From IMG/VR virus record IMGVR_UViG_3300032213_002396, positions 1 through 46,048 of that record: a stretch of 46,048 nt of DNA, one strand, 5' to 3'. The notes below the pieces were generated by a model. It was given only the letters and a program-made list of their open reading frames with translations. It ran no database searches and had not been told where the DNA came from. Of this stretch, positions 8,940 to 15,626 are shown in pieces; position 1 is the stretch's first letter, and every line of letters starts with the position of its first letter. Source of the DNA: a virus. Both the position numbers and the translations under genes were made by a program.

Positions 8940-9865
8940 CACCAACCTTCGACTCGTCTAATGACATCCAATTCAGTCATTGTTGTTCCCATATTACGAT
9001 GCACTGCTTTATAGTGATGTTTAAAAAATGCGCTTTGATCTGCATCCATGTCAACGATAGGCAACCCTAATCGTGTACGTAATGTTTGTCCGATATTTTC
9101 ACAGGCAGATTCTTCGTCTTTACCAAAACTGTTCCAAAGATATGCAAGGTGATCAAAATCTTGTACTTGTTTATAGTCCCATTCTCTTAACATGGTCATG
9201 TAGGTGCCCAAACGAGCGCCATATATGGCCCACCGCCCATTTTCTACATCTTGCCCCACGCTCTGCCAAATACATAAATGGTCATAATTTCGAGCATGAA
9301 CTTTTTGTTCAAACTCTTGCAAGCTGGGTTTCTTACCACGATCCAAACACATTTTAACACCTTCACGAAAGCCTGCTCGCCAAGCTTGAAAAGGTGTTGC
9401 ATTGGGAAAGGTAGTACTATAGCAGTCATGCATGGGAATATACTTGGGATCAAAACAAAATTCTATTAGAGTTTCGTCTCTACCGTCTGTGGCTTCGTGT
9501 GTTCGCATATTATTAACGAACTCTTTAGTCCAACAACTTATTCCACCATTGCCATACATCAGCCCGTTAACATGATTACGAGCTTTCCACCTAAACACAC
9601 AGTCATGATTACTGTCGTCCAATTTAAGTTGAAGATTAAAAAATTCAGCGTCTGGTATATTGTCACCATCTATTAATACAAATCTTTCGGTGTCGCTGAT
9701 CGCGGCTGCTGCTTTGTGTGCAGCGTCACTGCCTTTTATTCCGTCTACACGTTTGGCCCATGGGATCAAATTTTGAATCTTAATCCAAGACTCTTCTTTT
9801 TTTGGTTCATCATAGGTCAAAAATATACAATCAAGATCTGCAATATCAATAATTTCTGTAGTCAT
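8939..9865 (-). CDS. Glycosyltransferase-like protein (GT-A type)
   Basis: A 308-residue protein with FVLIDGDNIPDAEFF, an acidic DxD-type motif that in GT-A glycosyltransferases binds the metal and nucleotide-sugar. An N-terminal hydrophobic strand (LDCIFLTYDEP) and a Lys/Gly-containing turn follow the usual Rossmann-like start. The C-terminal half is rich in Trp, His and Asp, with no membrane segment, so it is probably cytoplasmic. ATG at 9865 overlaps the preceding stop by 20 bases, and the stop joins the first radical SAM gene as TGATG. The close coupling to radical SAM genes suggests a shared pathway. The donor and acceptor are unknown; the glycosyltransferase call rests on one motif plus neighbours. 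Confidence 0.7.
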   Translation of the reverse strand: MTTEIIDIADLDCIFLTYDEPKKEESWIKIQNLIPWAKRVDGIKGSDAAHKAAAAISDTERFVLIDGDNIPDAEFFNLQLKLDDSNHDCVFRWKARNHVNGLMYGNGGISCWTKEFVNNMRTHEATDGRDETLIEFCFDPKYIPMHDCYSTTFPNATPFQAWRAGFREGVKMCLDRGKKPSLQEFEQKVHARNYDHLCIWQSVGQDVENGRWAIYGARLGTYMTMLREWDYKQVQDFDHLAYLWNSFGKDEESACENIGQTLRTRLGLPIVDMDADQSAFFKHHYKAVHRNMGTTMTELDVIRRVEGW

Positions 9866-10217
9866 AATATTCTATATTTGTGTAATTTTCTTCTTTTTCA
9901 ACTAATAAGGCAGGATTATTTTTTACTACTTTAAACCCTGTTTTGCTTTTAATCAATGCTGGTCTTATACCAAGGTCTTCTGAAAATTTAGCTACAATTT
10001 CTTTGTTAACAATAAGAAATTTATGAGATTTTTCATATACTTCTACCGGTATAACAACGCTGTTTTCTGCCATCGGAATGTCTTTGAATTCAGAACACAC
10101 AGAGACAATTTCCCCGCGGTCGTTGTAGTATGCCCTATACTCAACCGCAAAGTCTGTCGCAGGTTTGATTAAGTCTTGAAATGCTTTTAACAATTCATGA
10201 TCTATAGATTCGCTCAT
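9846..10217 (-). CDS. Small unknown protein
   Basis: A 123-residue protein beginning MSESIDHELLKAFQDLI and ending in a tyrosine-rich YYDYRNY. The body alternates hydrophobic and charged residues (VVIPVEVYEKSHKFLIVN), consistent with a compact alpha/beta domain. There is no cysteine cluster, signal peptide or membrane helix. It overlaps both neighbours by about 20 bases, so it is certainly part of the operon between two glycosyltransferase-like genes. I do not recognise the family. It might be an accessory subunit for one of the adjacent enzymes, but nothing in the sequence shows this directly. Confidence 0.75.
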   Translation of the reverse strand: MSESIDHELLKAFQDLIKPATDFAVEYRAYYNDRGEIVSVCSEFKDIPMAENSVVIPVEVYEKSHKFLIVNKEIVAKFSEDLGIRPALIKSKTGFKVVKNNPALLVEKEENYTNIEYYDYRNY

Positions 10218-11037
10218 AATACTCGATTACCTCGTCTGTAATAAACTTTTTATCATAATAATGTATCGGATGATATTGATTCAAATTATTAATTCTTATC
10301 ATACCTTCATCAAAATTATTATTAACAATATCAGTCCATAATCTATCATCTGACCAATTTTGCATATGCGATTTCATATGAACAAAATTAATAAAATCCA
10401 TGGTTGGTACTGTACAGTTTTCTATTCCATAGACTTGAGCAGTTAATGCATACAGCACATCTGTGCTAGGGCTATTTTCTCTACAATTTTTAAGAACATT
10501 ATTTTTTAAATGTTCCCAATTGGTCAGAATACTTTCTGCCAACTGAAAGAAATATTGTGCTTCCACACTATACCTAAAGTACATCAATCCGTTGTACAGA
10601 TCAGGCAATAGATTGTCGTCAAAAAATTTTCTATGCAATCTAGACGTGCCAGGCGTCTGTTTATAATTTTTACAGCCATAGCTTAAAACAATGTTCTTTA
10701 ATCTAAATGCTGGCATCCAGTGTAATATGCTTCTTGTAAACAATAAATCACTTTCTAATTTAATTGTTTCTTTAAAAGGACTTAAACGAAATACACGAAA
10801 TTCGTTGGCAAACACAGGTGCTGCACTTTGCTCTTCGGTTAATTCAATGACATAGTCAAAAACTTTTTTATGTTTTTCAGTCACTGATTTTGCAGTTTTA
10901 GAATCAACTACCACTGCGTATCCAAAAGTTGGGTGCAGAGATTTTACATTCAATGCTTGGACATATGCTAATTTAAGATAATCTACATCGTCGGTATTTT
11001 GTGCAAATGTTAAAAACCCAATACTCGACTTATTCAT
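10195..11037 (-). CDS. Glycosyltransferase-like protein
   Basis: I choose ATG at 11037 (280 residues, MNKSSIGFLTFAQNTDDVDY) because it overlaps the upstream stop as ATGAATAA, the junction used repeatedly in this operon; ATG at 11052 would add five residues. The N-terminus aligns by eye with the next upstream gene (a GFLTFAQNTDDVDY versus VLFAFNTKNVDY start), so the two are paralogues. KLESDLLF occupies the position of the DxD motif (LLIDVDYFIF) in that paralogue, with Glu-Ser-Asp instead of Asp-x-Asp. The rest is rich in His and aromatic residues, without membrane segments. A nucleotide-sugar transferase is the best guess; the altered acidic motif may change or weaken metal binding. Confidence 0.68.
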   Translation of the reverse strand: MNKSSIGFLTFAQNTDDVDYLKLAYVQALNVKSLHPTFGYAVVVDSKTAKSVTEKHKKVFDYVIELTEEQSAAPVFANEFRVFRLSPFKETIKLESDLLFTRSILHWMPAFRLKNIVLSYGCKNYKQTPGTSRLHRKFFDDNLLPDLYNGLMYFRYSVEAQYFFQLAESILTNWEHLKNNVLKNCRENSPSTDVLYALTAQVYGIENCTVPTMDFINFVHMKSHMQNWSDDRLWTDIVNNNFDEGMIRINNLNQYHPIHYYDKKFITDEVIEYYERIYRS

Positions 11038-11869
11038 GACATACCTCATCAACTAGCTGGCCGAACTCGTCTGACAGAATATAATTCTTATCCATGATGT
11101 GTAAACTTTGCCTTGATACTACATCGCAGCGATTTTCTGTACGTACAACAAAAAAATCATCTTTCTTGCAAATTTCTTTTAATCGATGTTCAATGGTCAT
11201 TAACTTCCATGGTATGCTAGTTTCGGGTACCAAACTATAACCATTTATAATAATATTAGCTATACTAAATGCAAAGTCATTTCTAAAATTGGTATCTCTG
11301 ATACCAAATAGTAGTCTATAATAATTGTAATTGCGTTGAATTCTACCGACTAAATTAAAAAAAATTTCGCTGCGTTTTGATTTTTTAAACAAAACAATTG
11401 TAGCCCACACCATTGGCAAGCTTGCCGGGCCCATATCTCCACCGTCAATCCGTTCGGGAGTTTGCATCTGATACATCAATCTAAAATCAAAATCTTGATC
11501 AAATAGTTTTAATAAATTTTGATCGAAAATGAAATAATCAACATCTATCAGCAGTGTTGTATCATATGGGCTCAATTGATACACAGAGTATCTATCGAAG
11601 TTCTTCCATTCTTGTACTTGAAAATTTAAATCGTAACGAACATTGCCTGTTTGAGCATTATATCTTATAATTTTATCGTAATTAAATTTTGGGTCAGCAT
11701 CTTCATCAGTAACCAGAGTAACCGGCAAATTTAGATATTTTTCAATTAATCGACTGGATCTGTCTGCTAGCGTTACATAGTCAACATTTTTAGTGTTAAA
11801 CGCAAATAGCACAACACCTTTAGACTTTGCGGATTCTTTTGAGTTCGTCATGTTGTTGATGCCATTCAT
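11030..11869 (-). CDS. Glycosyltransferase-like protein with DVD motif
   Basis: A 279-residue protein whose N-terminus contains GVVLFAFNTKNVDYVTLA, followed by a second strand (LPVTLVTDE) and, about 100 residues in, TTLLIDVDYFIFD. Asp-Val-Asp between hydrophobic strands is a typical GT-A metal and nucleotide-sugar site. It is paralogous to the gene at 10195-11037. Two starts are possible: ATG at 11869 (given) and ATG at 11851, six residues later; neither has an evident Shine-Dalgarno sequence, and both overlap the upstream gene. It is the first glycosyltransferase-like gene of the accessory operon. Acceptor unknown; phage DNA, tail protein or a host glycan are all possible. Confidence 0.75.
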   Translation of the reverse strand: MNGINNMTNSKESAKSKGVVLFAFNTKNVDYVTLADRSSRLIEKYLNLPVTLVTDEDADPKFNYDKIIRYNAQTGNVRYDLNFQVQEWKNFDRYSVYQLSPYDTTLLIDVDYFIFDQNLLKLFDQDFDFRLMYQMQTPERIDGGDMGPASLPMVWATIVLFKKSKRSEIFFNLVGRIQRNYNYYRLLFGIRDTNFRNDFAFSIANIIINGYSLVPETSIPWKLMTIEHRLKEICKKDDFFVVRTENRCDVVSRQSLHIMDKNYILSDEFGQLVDEVCHE

Positions 11870-12134
11870 TCATTACACTGTGATAATGTTGTTGAGCCTT
11901 TACTAAAAATGTTTGCTTGTCAATTTTAATTGGATTTTGATATACATCCTCAAGGTAAAACGTATCTTCGGGCCACGTAGCAGCAAATGCCAAAAGATCT
12001 GGTGTAATTTTAAACAAACCGTTATTATACGGCAAGTGTAACTCAGTTAAAATTCGTTCTTTGAGTATACGTTTATTGGATTGGAAGTCGGTGGCTTGCT
12101 TAACTTGAGCTGCAATTTCTTCGATTTGAGTCAT
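11820..12134 (-). CDS. Small unknown protein, first gene of accessory operon
   Basis: A 104-residue protein, MTQIEEIAAQVKQATDF at the start and ELKRIRKV at the end. It is mostly alpha-helical by composition, with Trp-Pro and Tyr/Gln-rich segments in the middle (TFYLEDVYQNPIKIDKQTF), and carries no cysteines. It follows the last tail gene after a 61-base gap that holds a long palindrome and a possible promoter. Downstream it overlaps the first glycosyltransferase gene by 32-50 bases. It could be a leftover small virion or assembly protein, or an operon-specific protein; I recognise no family. Confidence 0.7.
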   Translation of the reverse strand: MTQIEEIAAQVKQATDFQSNKRILKERILTELHLPYNNGLFKITPDLLAFAATWPEDTFYLEDVYQNPIKIDKQTFLVKAQQHYHSVMNEWHQQHDELKRIRKV

Positions 12135-12146
12135 ATGTATAAAAGA

Positions 12147-12176
12147 GTACAGGTATATAGTACTATATACCTGTAC
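12147..12176. repeat. Perfect 30-bp palindrome between tail and accessory operons
   Basis: Every base of 12147-12176 pairs with its mirror position: the left arm is GTACAGGTATATAGT and the right arm its exact reverse complement. As RNA it would fold into a strong hairpin, and on the minus strand it is followed by TCTTTT, so it can act as a terminator for the tail-fibre transcript. It also covers the possible -10 box of the promoter at 12157-12186, so it could instead be an operator for a dimeric repressor. Both roles fit the position. Confidence 0.85.
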
Positions 12177-12186
12177 TGTTTGTCAA
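12157..12186 (-). promoter_or_regulatory. Possible sigma70-type promoter of accessory operon
   Basis: On the minus strand TTGACA (12186-12181, exact -35 consensus) is followed after 18 bases by TACTAT (12162-12157, 4/6 to TATAAT). The start codon of the first accessory gene lies 22 bases beyond the -10 box. The same geometry (TTGACA, 18 bases, TAGTAT) precedes the gp55 gene on the other strand. No ATAAATA-type late box is visible here, so the accessory operon may be expressed early. This is inference from two short boxes. Confidence 0.45.
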
Positions 12187-12195
12187 CTAAATTTT

Positions 12196-13125
12196 TTATA
12201 CCATACTGACTGTTACGGCGCCCCACGTATTTGCTAAATTGGTAGTTGATGGGAATCGAACTACTGGCGCTAACCCCACTGTGCAACTTAATGTGTCACC
12301 TGCAGCAGTGCTACCTGTAGTCGAGCTAAAAAGAGTTGAAGTAATAGTAACTATAGCTCCGTTATCCTGATTGCTGCCAGTGGTACCGTTAGTTCTCATG
12401 GCCATTTCTGCATAATCACCGGTGTAATATGCTGTTGCTGTTGCTCTATTGTATACTTGATTACTTGTAGTAGCTTGATAATAGCCCCGCGTCGTGTTGT
12501 TTGTTGTTGCTGTGACGTTTGTGCTTAGACCGCTACTTGCAACTGCTGTAATTGTACCAAATGTAGTTCCAGTCACAATATTACCTATACTTTGGCTTCT
12601 GCGAGTTCCATTTACATTAGTATAAGTCTGGTCCTGCACAGCAACATATCCGCCGGCGTTAAAAAAGTATCTTGCTTGGTCTGCACTGGCAAAAGTAAAT
12701 GTGGCAGTCCAAGTCTGCGTATTAGATTGATTGCCATTGGCAATCATGCTTTTAGTTAATGTGGAAAAAGTTGATACAGATCCAAACGATGCTGCTGACA
12801 ATGCATTGGTATAAGCTGTACTAACTGCAGATGTCAATGTTGTTAAAAACGAAATAGTAGTGCCTGATGTGGGTGCGCTAATACCAGATCCAGATCCGCT
12901 TTGGTGTGTTCTTGCACTATTTAATGTATTAACTAAACTAGCCCAATTGGTGGCAGCAACAGTACCTGACACTGATACATTAGATACAGCAGTTTGGCCA
13001 TATCCTCGAGTTTGTCTTCCAATGCCCCATACCGTATTAAGTTGTGTGCTTACATTGGCAGCACTGCCGCCTACAATGTTATTAAAATCAGCAGCTTCAA
13101 TTAATCCACCCGATGCGTATGTCAT
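12196..13125 (-). CDS. Tail-fibre or structural protein, Ser/Thr/Ala-rich
   Basis: A 309-residue protein with the low-complexity Ser/Thr/Asn/Gly/Ala composition typical of phage fibre and decoration proteins. It begins MTYASGGLIEAADFNNIVGG and contains a better ordered segment, ADQARYFFNAGGYVA, of the kind found in phage structural proteins that pack as beta-sheets. The C-terminus (LAPVVRFPSTTNLANTWGAV) is hydrophobic. It is the last gene of the tail cluster before the palindrome, 12 bases after the tail-fibre gene at 13138-14790. It probably forms part of the distal tail or a receptor-binding fibre; no enzymatic motif is visible. Confidence 0.75.
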   Translation of the reverse strand: MTYASGGLIEAADFNNIVGGSAANVSTQLNTVWGIGRQTRGYGQTAVSNVSVSGTVAATNWASLVNTLNSARTHQSGSGSGISAPTSGTTISFLTTLTSAVSTAYTNALSAASFGSVSTFSTLTKSMIANGNQSNTQTWTATFTFASADQARYFFNAGGYVAVQDQTYTNVNGTRRSQSIGNIVTGTTFGTITAVASSGLSTNVTATTNNTTRGYYQATTSNQVYNRATATAYYTGDYAEMAMRTNGTTGSNQDNGAIVTITSTLFSSTTGSTAAGDTLSCTVGLAPVVRFPSTTNLANTWGAVTVSMV

Positions 13126-13137
13126 ATTTTGTTCCGT

Positions 13138-14790
13138 TTAACTATTTAATTTTACAATGGCCATTACTGTGCCTTCACCAGGCTCCAGTTTATTTTCTAA
13201 AGCTCGACCAATTACATTAAACGGTGTAACTTCAGCCTTGCTTGCAGCACGAGCCATACCGTTACCTGCACTTACCAGTCTGTCACCTTTTTTAATTTTT
13301 CCAACAACACGCACAGGAACACGACCGCTAACTGCAATCGGAGGATGTGTTTCATTCGACCCAGCCTGACTATTCATTAAATATGCTGCTCGCGTACTCA
13401 CTACCCCAAATACATCGTCACTTAATTCTTCGTCAGCCAATGTAACTTCTTTTTCTCCGCCCATGGTCAACACCGTACCAGGCTGGTAATATGCGTCTGC
13501 TTCAAATCGTTCTGCTAAGTCAGCGTATAGCGCATTAATCGCAGTACCGTTAAAGTATGCACCATTAATATTTCCTTGTGCAAATATTGATCCAGTTAAA
13601 CTCATTCCGCCCGACACTCGAACAGCGCCCGATACGTTACTGGTAGCATTTTCTCCGCCAGTTACTAATAAGTAAGCAGCCGTTGATACATTTCCAGTAG
13701 CTTGTACTCGACCACTAGCAACTACATTTCCAGAAGTTATAACGCTGTTTGATGTAAATAAGTTTCCAGTTAAACCAATGCCGCCAGTAACTCTGACTGC
13801 TCCTGTCACATTGCTGGTAGCATTGTCGCCCTGTGTAGTTTGAATATAACCCGATGTAACAAACGCACCGGTTGTGCTTAAATTTGCGATATTAGTTACA
13901 CCAGTCTGGCCATTTACTGTTAACACTGGAGAAAGAGTGCCCAATACGTTGGCCACAATTTGTAAATTTCCGCCATTCGTATTGTTTATAAGCTGAGTTG
14001 TGTTGCCCGTTATAGAAACTGTAAAATTATTTCCTGAACCAACAGTTAGACCGCTGTTATTGTTTATATTAATTGTGTTGGCAAAAGTGGTAGCGATATC
14101 TGTTCTAGCATAACTACTAGCAGGTTGGCTACCTAAATTATTAGCGTTAGTTGCATTTCCTACGAAGGCAATGTTTCCAACTACAGAAGAAGATGCTAAA
14201 TTAAATCCTGGTTTAATAGTGGTAAATCCAGTTGGACTGTCTGCTGGAGTATATTCTTGATCTCTGCTAATAATACCTATTAACGTTGTTCCAACAAACA
14301 CGTTAACTGCAACGTGATCTGCTACTAGCGGATTACTATCTGCAATTTGGCCTACGCTAACACCAGACTGTCCAACATTACTAGTAAAAGCAGGTCCAAT
14401 TAAAACCCAACTCGCACCATTGTAAATATTTAATTGTTGGGCAGTTGTATCCCACCATGCATTTCCTGTCTTAGATCCAGTAGGCTGTGTATTACTGGAA
14501 GTCATTGTTCCCATTGTACGCCAAGTAGATCCCGTATAAACTTTTAAGTTTCCAGCAAGATCCCACCATAACTGACCTGTTAACGGATTAGGAATAGCAG
14601 AACTATCGCCTCCGCTGGTAGACAAACTGGCAAAATTTTCCAGCATGTGTACTAAGTCCGAGTTCAAAAATGTTCCGTAACCTGCATAGTTTTTACCTAT
14701 TAGGGCTAAACTGGTACTGGTTTGATTAACAGTACCATCTTGAATTGTAGTTAAAAGTGTACCGTTACTTAAAGTTATTGTATAGGCCAT
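13138..14790 (-). CDS. Tail fibre protein with C-terminal chaperone/peptidase-like domain
   Basis: A 550-residue protein. Residues 1-150 carry two WWD motifs (GQLWWDLAGNLKVYTG and GNAWWDTTAQQLNIYNG), a repeat common in marine phage fibres. The middle is low-complexity with two copies of a GAVRVxGGxxLTG module near residues 320-350 and 375-405. From about 420 a domain starts YADLAERFEADAYYQPGTVL and ends AIVKLNS; it resembles the C-terminal domains of phage fibres that act as intramolecular chaperones or self-cleaving peptidases (Peptidase_G2-like), an assignment I hold loosely. A perfect TATAAATA late promoter lies 21 bases upstream. It is probably a receptor-binding fibre expressed late. Confidence 0.8.
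   Translation of the reverse strand: MAYTITLSNGTLLTTIQDGTVNQTSTSLALIGKNYAGYGTFLNSDLVHMLENFASLSTSGGDSSAIPNPLTGQLWWDLAGNLKVYTGSTWRTMGTMTSSNTQPTGSKTGNAWWDTTAQQLNIYNGASWVLIGPAFTSNVGQSGVSVGQIADSNPLVADHVAVNVFVGTTLIGIISRDQEYTPADSPTGFTTIKPGFNLASSSVVGNIAFVGNATNANNLGSQPASSYARTDIATTFANTININNNSGLTVGSGNNFTVSITGNTTQLINNTNGGNLQIVANVLGTLSPVLTVNGQTGVTNIANLSTTGAFVTSGYIQTTQGDNATSNVTGAVRVTGGIGLTGNLFTSNSVITSGNVVASGRVQATGNVSTAAYLLVTGGENATSNVSGAVRVSGGMSLTGSIFAQGNINGAYFNGTAINALYADLAERFEADAYYQPGTVLTMGGEKEVTLADEELSDDVFGVVSTRAAYLMNSQAGSNETHPPIAVSGRVPVRVVGKIKKGDRLVSAGNGMARAASKAEVTPFNVIGRALENKLEPGEGTVMAIVKLNS
13600..13840 (-). repeat. Duplicated fibre module inside tail fibre gene
   Basis: Two copies of a protein repeat lie at about 13783-13830 and 13607-13660: GDNATSNVTGAVRVTGG and GENATSNVSGAVRVSGG. 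The copies are similar at DNA level but not identical, so the duplication is old or has been diversified. Such repeats may lengthen the fibre shaft. Confidence 0.75.
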
Positions 14791-14811
14791 CGTTCATGCA
14801 TCCATTTAGTA

Positions 14812-14819
14812 TATTTATA
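14812..14819 (-). promoter_or_regulatory. T4-type late promoter (exact TATAAATA)
   Basis: The minus strand reads TATAAATA, an exact match to the T4 late promoter consensus recognised by RNA polymerase with gp55. It lies in the 40-base gap between two tail genes, 21 bases before the tail-fibre start at 14790. The window also encodes a gp55 homologue. Confidence 0.7.
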
Positions 14820-14830
14820 TTTCTTTTTAA

Positions 14831-15424
14831 TTACAAATTCGTACTTAAGTTAGTTAAAGTTTGAATTCGAATAGTATAATCAATTTGAATAAGTCTGTTA
14901 AGTGCTTTTTGCACTGGGTGAAAAATTACATGAGTTAAAAGTTTTCCGCTTTCGCTGAGCAATCCCAACTCATCAAACACATAAGTTCCAGACATTGTTG
15001 CACTGTTGTCAAATGCTTGTTGTCCGGCCGGTTCTGTATAATCTAATAGACAACTTACAAAAATATCCGTATAAATCAAACCTGGGGTATGTCTTACTTC
15101 GATATAATTTCTAGCTGGATCTGTGTTTAATGCACTGGTATTGTCAACTATTTTGCTGTAAGTTTGATTGTACAGACTGGCATTCTGCCCAAAAGTATTA
15201 GTAGGCAAGTAAGTAATAACGCCTGTACTATCCACTGCGGTTGCACCGTTACCAAAAGCCATGCTTTGAATGTATCCGATACCTTTATTTGCAATACTTT
15301 GTGACAATGCTTCACTCATATTTTCATAATGAATAGCATTGGGCTTATCAATGATTATTTCTTTGGACGCAGGATCCCAAATTTTAATATGTCCTTGTAT
15401 CATTGTATTTGTTTTATCTAGCAT
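14831..15424 (-). CDS. Tail/baseplate structural protein
   Basis: A 197-residue protein, MLDKTNTMIQGHIKIWDPAS at the start; an internal Met at residue 8 is a second possible start. It contains conserved-looking segments (IGYIQSMAFGNGA, YTDIFVSCLLDYTEP, FDELGLLS, LTHVIFHPV) and ends with alternating hydrophobic residues as in a beta-sheet virion protein. The HIKIWDPASKEIIIDKPN segment resembles the whole C-terminal half of the 50-residue protein encoded just upstream. The gene lies between the giant baseplate protein and the tail fibre, where T4 has gp9-gp11, so a connector or wedge role is likely. No enzymatic motif is visible. Confidence 0.7.
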   Translation of the reverse strand: MLDKTNTMIQGHIKIWDPASKEIIIDKPNAIHYENMSEALSQSIANKGIGYIQSMAFGNGATAVDSTGVITYLPTNTFGQNASLYNQTYSKIVDNTSALNTDPARNYIEVRHTPGLIYTDIFVSCLLDYTEPAGQQAFDNSATMSGTYVFDELGLLSESGKLLTHVIFHPVQKALNRLIQIDYTIRIQTLTNLSTNL

Positions 15425-15434
15425 AAGTGATCCA

Positions 15435-15587
15435 TTAATTTCCAGTTTCTACTATTACTTCACCAGACTCTGGATCTGTAATTTTTACAAAACCACGCAC
15501 ATAAATTCCCGTAGACTCGTTTGGTTTTTCTGGAACAGATTTTTCAAGTTGTTGTTCCAAATTGGTGTTTGTATGGTTATTTATCAT
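15435..15587 (-). CDS. Small protein related to N-terminus of next gene
   Basis: A 50-residue frame, ATG at 15587 and TAA at 15435, fills the gap between the giant gene and the 197-residue gene. It reads MINNHTNTNLEQQLEK and ends VKITDPESGEVIVETGN. The last part matches the start of the next protein (IKIWDPASKEIIIDKPN), so the two share a small motif of the form IxxDPxSxEVI. A late-promoter-like AATAAATA lies 24 bases upstream. It may be a truncated duplicate of the next gene or a separate small virion protein. Confidence 0.6.
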   Translation of the reverse strand: MINNHTNTNLEQQLEKSVPEKPNESTGIYVRGFVKITDPESGEVIVETGN

Positions 15588-15611
15588 GGTATTCTATGTG
15601 CTCGTTGTTAA

Positions 15612-15619
15612 TATTTATT
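15612..15619 (-). promoter_or_regulatory. Late-promoter-like box AATAAATA
   Basis: Minus-strand AATAAATA matches the T4 late consensus at 7 of 8 bases. It lies 24 bases upstream of the 50-residue gene, overlapping the gap after the giant gene, at the same spacing as the other late boxes in the window. Confidence 0.5.
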
Positions 15620-15626
15620 TGTGTGT

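Noticed and set aside
12147-12176. The palindrome as a simple intrinsic terminator only.
   Set aside because: It fits, but its perfect symmetry and overlap with a TTGACA-type promoter make an operator role at least as likely, so both are kept.
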